This document shows, piece by piece, positions 5,770 to 10,433 of a stretch of 10,433 bases of DNA. Origin of the DNA: Bacteroidota bacterium. Lineage in GTDB: Bacteria > Bacteroidota > Bacteroidia > NS11-12g > UBA9320. The notes beneath the pieces were generated by a model. The model worked only from the letters and a program-made list of their open reading frames with translations. It was not told the origin of the DNA and did not search any database. Where the stretch lies: the NCBI GenBank assembly GCA_003485825.1, contig DNHN01000098.1, forward strand, positions 1 to 10,433, in the 5' to 3' direction. Positions within the stretch are counted from its first letter, which is position 1; each line of letters begins with the position of its first letter. The translations under genes and the position numbers were made by a program.

Positions 5770-8086
5770 AGGCAAAGAAGTAATCAGATTCATAGATCTG
5801 TGTTACATCTAGATCACCTAGTTGTGGTTGCTCAACGTCAAGGTTAGTAGCATCAGTGATGATGTTGTCTTGAATTAAGTCATAGTAATTTCTTTTATCG
5901 TACATATCGATAAATGTTTTCTTTGTCTTTGTTAGTAACTCTTCGACATCACATGCATGAGTACTAAAGGAATCATGTACTGCTCCGAAGTCACCATTCC
6001 AGTCTTCAATAACCAATGCCATATGGCTTGCATCCTGACTGTGAATGTAGTTAGGGCTGACACCGCACATAAATCCGCGAATGTCTGGGGTCTTCGTAGG
6101 TACTCTTGCCACATGGTTTACTCCTTTGTGTCCCTTAGAGTCAGTCTTGTATCCACTTATGGTACCTCTACATTTACGTGTAGCTGTTGTAAAGTTTTCA
6201 TAGGTTACTTTAAATCCTGAAGGTGTTACCCATGTAAGTTTATCTCTACCGTTACCATAGATGAGCTTACTCTTGAAAGATTTTAACTCGACAGTTAGAT
6301 TGTTTAACTCTTCAATCTCTTCATCTGTTTTATCTTTCTTAGTATATAGTTCTTTCTGATCCTTGACTAGTTGTTTGTATTCAGGTCCAGCAACATCTCC
6401 ATTGGGACAGAACTTTTTGTACTCACCGATCTCATACTGTGCAATCTTTTGTAAGAATGCCATAGTGTGTAAAGGACCTGGGCATACCATGTTGATTGCT
6501 TTGATTAGTAACTTAGATAACTTATCACAGTCATCTTGTGTTATACCATAAGTGAGGTGGAAGTCTTCTGTCTTACAATCAAAGAACATGTTCTCAGCAA
6601 TCTTCCTAGCACCTGCAGAGTATGCTCTTGTCATACTCCCACGTTTAGATATACCTTTTCTGATGTGCTTCATTGGCATCTTATCTAAGATACATTTAAG
6701 ACGATCATCAGTGACAAGGTTATACAATTGCTTCGCAGTCTGAACATAGAAGTCATATTGTATATCTACTGGTACAAGGCCTACAAGCCTCCCTGTGTGG
6801 CTGTCCTTAGAAATAGCACCTAGATGCTGCCAACCATTGTTAGACCCGTCTACGGGCACTGGAAGGTGGCTTATGTAGATTCTATTATCTTTGACTGCTT
6901 TTTGATAGTCGTACCATTCAAGGCAGCAAGCAAGAAACGATACTGGTTTCTCTGCGATATCAGCAATGATAGACTCTCTACCCATTTCAATTAAGATGTT
7001 CATATTGTCATTAGTCCAGCGTACCCTATCCTCTAGTGTAAACTTATCTACACTAATAGACTCTAAGCCTTCTTCTTGTAGGTACTTTTGGTATTCACCT
7101 TCACACCACTCAGGTAGCTCATCAATGTTGTAGCTTTGATTGAAACTACTTGCTGTGTGTACAGCTAACCAGAAGAGTCCATCCTCTGTCATAGGTTTAC
7201 CCCTGGCAAAAGACATCATACCCCTGGCAAGATCAGATCCCTGGTAGTTTAAGAAAGACTCTGAGTAATAAAGCCTACCACGATAGTCGGCTTGCATGTA
7301 TTGATAGAACACATCATGTTCATACAGAAGCTTGGCTTTCGTAGTGATGAAACCCCACTCAACATTCTTACTTCTACGTTTCATTTCTTTAGCATCGTTA
7401 TCTTCGATGGGTACAGATGAAACAAAAGAATCTTTGTTGTCCATTAAAGCATCGTAGACACGTTGGTTAATACGCCAACCTGTCCTTTGTAGATTATCTA
7501 CTGCTTTAATCCAAGGTTGTCCTATCATTGTACGGAACTCATCGTTGTCTTCTTCTGTCCAGTTCTTGATTAGGGGTTCACCATCTGGTTGTGTAACCTT
7601 TGTTATTCTTTCTGGTCTTTTTAGTACTGTGTGATTTAAAGAGATCCTTGATAGTGCCTCAGGGATATCTGCTAGATCAATCCATTTAGCTGTAGCTGAT
7701 ACAATATAGCTAGTGTCCCTTGTCTTTGGGTGGTATAAGTTAATATATCCACAGTTAAAGAAAGCTTCAATGAAGAGATCACCTAGTCTTACATGCATAT
7801 TCCAGGGTAACCCAGGGGGTTCTCTTTTTATTACACGTGCTACACGTTGTCCTATTGCTGTGGATACAGCAGTTAACTGTGCAGTCCCTGCAGGACTATC
7901 GGAGGTATCGTAGGTGAATCTCATTTGTATTGTTTGAAATGCTACAGCAACTAGCCGTGGCATATCTTTTTTATATTCTTTGTATAACCTCAAGAGTACA
8001 CCACCTGAGTTAGCCTTAGGGTTATTTGGATTAACCCTTGAGACTTTATCTATCAGGTACTCTGAGATCTGATCGAATGGATTCAT
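5768..8086 (-). CDS. T7-like single-subunit DNA-directed RNA polymerase
   Basis: This protein has 772 residues, starting at ATG 8086, which has AAAGAGGA four bases upstream; an earlier in-frame start at 8122 overlaps thyX and is less likely. It would transcribe phage genes from phage-specific promoters. Landmarks in order: D-Y-R-G-R (267-271), equivalent to T7 D-W-R-G-R at R425; a G-S-D-L-A-R-G region just after it; motif A D413-G-S-N-N-G-W-Q-H; motif B K481-R-G-S-M-T-R-A-Y489; N-Y-I-H-S-Q-D-A-S-H near 680; motif C H704-D705-S-F; and a C-terminus ending F-F-A, as in T7 (F-A-F-A). T7 RNAP has 883 residues. Nearly all the shortening is before R271, so the N-terminal promoter-binding and RNA-exit domain is reduced. 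Motif B has Ser490 where T7 has Gly640, and Lys rather than Arg four residues before K481. The two catalytic Asp are intact, so it should be active. It lies 17 bases behind thyX in the operon. Confidence 0.97.
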   Translation of the reverse strand: MNPFDQISEYLIDKVSRVNPNNPKANSGGVLLRLYKEYKKDMPRLVAVAFQTIQMRFTYDTSDSPAGTAQLTAVSTAIGQRVARVIKREPPGLPWNMHVRLGDLFIEAFFNCGYINLYHPKTRDTSYIVSATAKWIDLADIPEALSRISLNHTVLKRPERITKVTQPDGEPLIKNWTEEDNDEFRTMIGQPWIKAVDNLQRTGWRINQRVYDALMDNKDSFVSSVPIEDNDAKEMKRRSKNVEWGFITTKAKLLYEHDVFYQYMQADYRGRLYYSESFLNYQGSDLARGMMSFARGKPMTEDGLFWLAVHTASSFNQSYNIDELPEWCEGEYQKYLQEEGLESISVDKFTLEDRVRWTNDNMNILIEMGRESIIADIAEKPVSFLACCLEWYDYQKAVKDNRIYISHLPVPVDGSNNGWQHLGAISKDSHTGRLVGLVPVDIQYDFYVQTAKQLYNLVTDDRLKCILDKMPMKHIRKGISKRGSMTRAYSAGARKIAENMFFDCKTEDFHLTYGITQDDCDKLSKLLIKAINMVCPGPLHTMAFLQKIAQYEIGEYKKFCPNGDVAGPEYKQLVKDQKELYTKKDKTDEEIEELNNLTVELKSFKSKLIYGNGRDKLTWVTPSGFKVTYENFTTATRKCRGTISGYKTDSKGHKGVNHVARVPTKTPDIRGFMCGVSPNYIHSQDASHMALVIEDWNGDFGAVHDSFSTHACDVEELLTKTKKTFIDMYDKRNYYDLIQDNIITDATNLDVEQPQLGDLDVTQIYESDYFFA

Positions 8087-8090
8087 ACAA

Positions 8091-8098
8091 TCCTCTTT
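8091..8098 (-). promoter_or_regulatory. Ribosome binding site of the RNAP gene
   Basis: The minus strand reads AAAGAGGA four bases before ATG 8086, in the 17-base gap after the thyX stop. It supports this start rather than the in-frame one at 8122 inside thyX. Confidence 0.8.
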
Positions 8099-8103
8099 CT
8101 GTT

Positions 8104-8808
8104 TTAAGTTAGGCACCCCCAACTGATGGGGGCGATATCTTCTAGACAGTCACCAAACATCTTGGCTAACTCTTGGATCTCTACTTGTGCATGTGCATCT
8201 GTACGTTGAGCATAGATACGTGCAGCAGCAGCTAGGGATCCTGTTTCTACCCATTCAGTCATCATTGATTGAGGTAGAATCATACGTGCTTGTTCAGGGC
8301 ATACACCCTGGGCTAACATCTTTTCATAACACACAATAGCGTTTTCATGGATATCCTTTAGATATTTATTAGGGAAGTACTGAGACTCAGCATCACCACT
8401 GGATCCTTGTTTAGCCCCATCTGTTGGTTTAGCTCTCCATGTAGTAGGTTCATAGAACTCCGGTGTACTGTCAACATATCTTCGGGACACCTCATTACGT
8501 GTAATACCAACTATATGTTTGAACCACTGTCGGGCTACAAAAATAGGTGCTTTGATACGTACTTGGTATTGTACTTGACTGAAGGGTGTCCAGTGACCGT
8601 GTTGTGCTAAGTATTTAATTAGTTTTTTATCTTTATTATTTAAACGTTTAATAGTATGAGGTTCTCCAGGATTACAATCTTCATCATAACCAACCTCGAT
8701 TGTTTCATATTCAGATTGTTTATTAAAGGAGACTCTAGCAGCATTAACTACTGCTAGGTCACTCCCCATACTATCAATCAGTGTTACTTCAAACTGTGAA
8801 GTATTCAT
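8104..8808 (-). CDS. thyX: FAD-dependent thymidylate synthase ThyX
   Basis: ThyX makes dTMP from dUMP using methylene-tetrahydrofolate and reduced FAD, supplying thymidine nucleotides for phage DNA synthesis. The protein has 234 residues, close to bacterial ThyX length, from ATG 8808 with a strong AGGAGG ahead of it. H-W-T-P-F-S (72-77) matches the conserved H-x-P-F region. The signature block is R93-Q-W-F-K97-H98-I99, then N105-E106-V-S108-R-R-Y111. Compared with the classical RHR-x7-S motif, Lys replaces the first Arg, Ile replaces the second, and one residue is inserted before N-E; I recall K-H-x-V-G-type variants from marine phages. The C-terminal Q-R202-T-D-A-H-A-Q-V-E-I block provides the usual conserved Arg and Gln-Glu-Ile. 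The gene overlaps the primase-helicase gene by 20 bases and precedes the RNAP gene, fitting a nucleotide-supply role in the replication operon. Confidence 0.96.
   Translation of the reverse strand: MNTSQFEVTLIDSMGSDLAVVNAARVSFNKQSEYETIEVGYDEDCNPGEPHTIKRLNNKDKKLIKYLAQHGHWTPFSQVQYQVRIKAPIFVARQWFKHIVGITRNEVSRRYVDSTPEFYEPTTWRAKPTDGAKQGSSGDAESQYFPNKYLKDIHENAIVCYEKMLAQGVCPEQARMILPQSMMTEWVETGSLAAAARIYAQRTDAHAQVEIQELAKMFGDCLEDIAPISWGCLT
8116..8132 (-). other. GC-rich hairpin at the thyX-RNAP junction
   Basis: The plus strand reads CCCCCA (8116-8121), a five-base loop, then TGGGGG (8127-8132): a perfect six-bp stem. It falls in the last codons of thyX, about 30 bases before the RNAP start codon. It may shape RNA processing or RNAP translation, or may be a chance result of Pro/Gly/Trp codons. 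No T-run follows, so it is not a terminator. Confidence 0.5.
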
Positions 8809-10420
8809 CAAATCCTCCTGAAGATACTAGTCTTGTTGTCTTATTGTTGTACGTAGAACTTCCGGCAGGTCCTGTAAGTCCGGTGAATCTAGACTTGAGT
8901 ACTTTGAACTTGATTGTGTTTCGTTCTGACTCTGACTCTGCGACAAGGTTTCTTGAGAAGGCAATGATGTCGAACGAGATCTGCTTGATCGAACCACTGC
9001 CTTTGATATCATCGATAGATGCGATGTTCCCTTCTTCAAAACTCTTACCCCCTTGGGCCTTGCGTAGGTGTGAGATGAGACCCAACCATACATTGTGTTT
9101 CTTTACAACCTTCAATAGGTCAGACATTACTTTATCTACCGCTTCGTTACCAGATAGTCCTTCAGAACCTTCTGATACTGCGATAGTGATGTGGTCAAGA
9201 ACGAGGTACTTGCAACCCATAAGGGCCATGTATTCGATCTTATCGATAAGAGATGAGTCCCCAACGGAGCCTTGGTGATCCAAGAGAACCAGTCGCTCGT
9301 CACCAAACACAGCTTCGTATCCGCGTCTAAGTTCCTCTTCACTAGTTGGTGGAGGATCCATGATGTTACGTTTAAGTTGCATTGAGATAAACTTTTCGGC
9401 TGTATCTCCAACACTTTCTTCCAGACTAATGAGTCCAACCTTATCACTTGTCTTAGCAAGAAGGTCAAGAACAATCTCTTTAATGACAGTAGACTTACCA
9501 CTACCAGTGCCAGAGGTAAATAGAGTAATCTCACCATAGCGTATCCCCTTTAGTTTTTCATTGAGTCCACTCATACAGTCAGGATAAGGAACAGACTCTA
9601 CGTTTTGTCTTGATTTAAATTGTTCCCATACTGCTTCTCCTGTTACAATACCTGCAGGTGACCAGACTTGAGCAGTAAAGATAGCATCATTAAGAGACTT
9701 TGGCCCATGCTTTATTAGTACTTCGCATGGATCTTTCTCTTGTAATCTAGCAATTCTTACCTTACCAGCACTAAACATTTTAGCTGCAGCATCTTGTGCT
9801 TTTTGACCTGCATCGTCTTGATCAAAACACAGTACAATTTCTTTGAATGAGTTAATCCAGTCACGTTGTTCTAGAAGACCTCTAAGATTAGATGCTGATG
9901 GGATTGATACAACATTCCAGATCTTCTTACTGGTACTCAGCATACTTTGGGCTACCGCACAGGCATCTAGTTCACCTTCAGTGATAACCAATCTGTGTTT
10001 ACCAGCAACACAAGAAGACTGACCAAACAGTTCACAGTCTTTGAAGTCACCATGAGTCTTGAACTCTTTTGGTAACTTACGTTCTTTGTATGCGACAGTG
10101 ATACCATGTTTTGTGTACGGATAAAAGTGTGCTTCAGGTATACCTGTATCTGTTACACTCATTTTAATACCGAAGTGATCTATTACTTCTTGAGAGATAC
10201 CACGAGAAGTAACAGGGTAGCTACGATAAGAACTGATATCGGAGAACTTAGTAAGCTCAGTAAAGGTGGTAGGTTCATAACTATCCATGTTTGTATTTAC
10301 TTTCTTTGATTTACCACAGCTGAAGCAGTGACCTACTCCATCAGTGTATGTTGTGAATGCATCGGAACTACCACATTCTGGGAATGGGCAGGGTCCTTTA
10401 GTATATCTTCGTTCATTCAT
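8789..10420 (-). CDS. Bifunctional DNA primase-helicase (T7 gp4-like)
   Basis: This 543-residue protein (T7 gp4: 566) primes lagging-strand synthesis and unwinds the fork as a hexameric ring. A zinc-binding domain has C11, C16, C32 and C35. The TOPRIM primase shows T-E148-G-E150 and F-D200-Q-D-D-A-G. The RecA-like helicase has Walker A G-T-G-S-G-K309-S-T, a probable catalytic Glu in S-L-E334-E, Walker B L-V-L-D409-H, motif L-I-S-H-L-R (448-453), the DNA-binding loop K-G-S-G-S-I-K-Q (473-480) and an arginine-finger candidate R511 in S-R-F-T-G. All catalytic elements are present, so both activities are expected. The start at 10420 is firm: an in-frame TAA lies directly before the ATG. The ribosome binding site is weak (AAGATGAAA). 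It is the first minus-strand gene seen; upstream genes lie outside. It overlaps thyX by 20 bases. Confidence 0.97.
   Translation of the reverse strand: MNERRYTKGPCPFPECGSSDAFTTYTDGVGHCFSCGKSKKVNTNMDSYEPTTFTELTKFSDISSYRSYPVTSRGISQEVIDHFGIKMSVTDTGIPEAHFYPYTKHGITVAYKERKLPKEFKTHGDFKDCELFGQSSCVAGKHRLVITEGELDACAVAQSMLSTSKKIWNVVSIPSASNLRGLLEQRDWINSFKEIVLCFDQDDAGQKAQDAAAKMFSAGKVRIARLQEKDPCEVLIKHGPKSLNDAIFTAQVWSPAGIVTGEAVWEQFKSRQNVESVPYPDCMSGLNEKLKGIRYGEITLFTSGTGSGKSTVIKEIVLDLLAKTSDKVGLISLEESVGDTAEKFISMQLKRNIMDPPPTSEEELRRGYEAVFGDERLVLLDHQGSVGDSSLIDKIEYMALMGCKYLVLDHITIAVSEGSEGLSGNEAVDKVMSDLLKVVKKHNVWLGLISHLRKAQGGKSFEEGNIASIDDIKGSGSIKQISFDIIAFSRNLVAESESERNTIKFKVLKSRFTGLTGPAGSSTYNNKTTRLVSSGGFDEYFTV
8814..8819 (-). 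promoter_or_regulatory. thyX: Strong ribosome binding site of thyX
   Basis: The minus strand reads AGGAGG five bases before ATG 8808, within the last part of the primase-helicase coding sequence. It favours ATG 8808 over the adjacent TTG at 8811. Confidence 0.88.
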
Positions 10421-10433
10421 TTAGTTTCATCTT

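Noticed and set aside
7199..7240. Direct repeat ACCCCTGGCAA in two copies
   Set aside because: Both copies encode the L/F-A-R-G turns of the conserved RNAP region after D-Y-R-G-R, so protein constraint explains them.
8087..8122. Earlier in-frame start for the RNAP (8122)
   Set aside because: It would overlap the end of thyX by 19 bases and has no ribosome binding site, whereas ATG 8086 has AAAGAGGA at good spacing.
1..10433. CRISPR arrays, tRNA genes, insertion sequences, integrase or attachment sites
   Set aside because: No spaced repeats, tRNA-like folds, transposase motifs or recombinase motifs were seen on either strand; nearly all bases are in the listed genes.

Overview
The window is part of a lytic, T7-style podovirus genome, AT-rich by eye and tightly packed. 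There are no tRNA or rRNA genes and no integrase. The evidence is a gp4-like primase-helicase, a phage-type FAD-dependent thymidylate synthase (ThyX), a T7-like single-subunit RNA polymerase (RNAP) and large virion-type proteins. The ThyX variant and the gene mix suggest a marine podovirus of bacterioplankton, but host and genus cannot be fixed from this sequence.

Layout. Two gene blocks converge on a bidirectional terminator at about 5458-5510. The plus-strand block (1-5454) looks like the end of the late, virion module. It holds the C-terminal part of a large ejection-type protein, whose frame is broken once by an amber codon at 642-644, and then a 1167-residue protein overlapping it by 14 bases. 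The minus-strand block (10420-5509) is the replication and expression module, in transcription order: primase-helicase, thyX, RNAP and an 82-residue orphan. These genes overlap or lie within 20 bases of one another and most have clear ribosome binding sites, so they look like one operon.

Main discovery. The 1167-residue protein could pass for an ordinary hypothetical structural protein. It carries the catalytic motifs of single-subunit RNAPs in the right order and roughly the right spacing: an R-containing TxxGR-like element (R509), motif A (D688, DGxxNG), motif B (R765, K769, Y777, G778, with spacing identical to T7 R627, K631, Y639, G640) and motif C (D976, in YDAF). Its place in the virion module, behind a membrane-segment-containing ejection-type protein, suggests a virion-packaged RNAP analogous to phage N4 gp50, but much smaller.

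The phage would then carry two different single-subunit RNAPs. My inference is that the virion enzyme enters with the DNA and transcribes the early minus-strand block, including the T7-like RNAP gene. That second enzyme would then transcribe later genes. The motif evidence is direct; the virion location and the cascade are inference.
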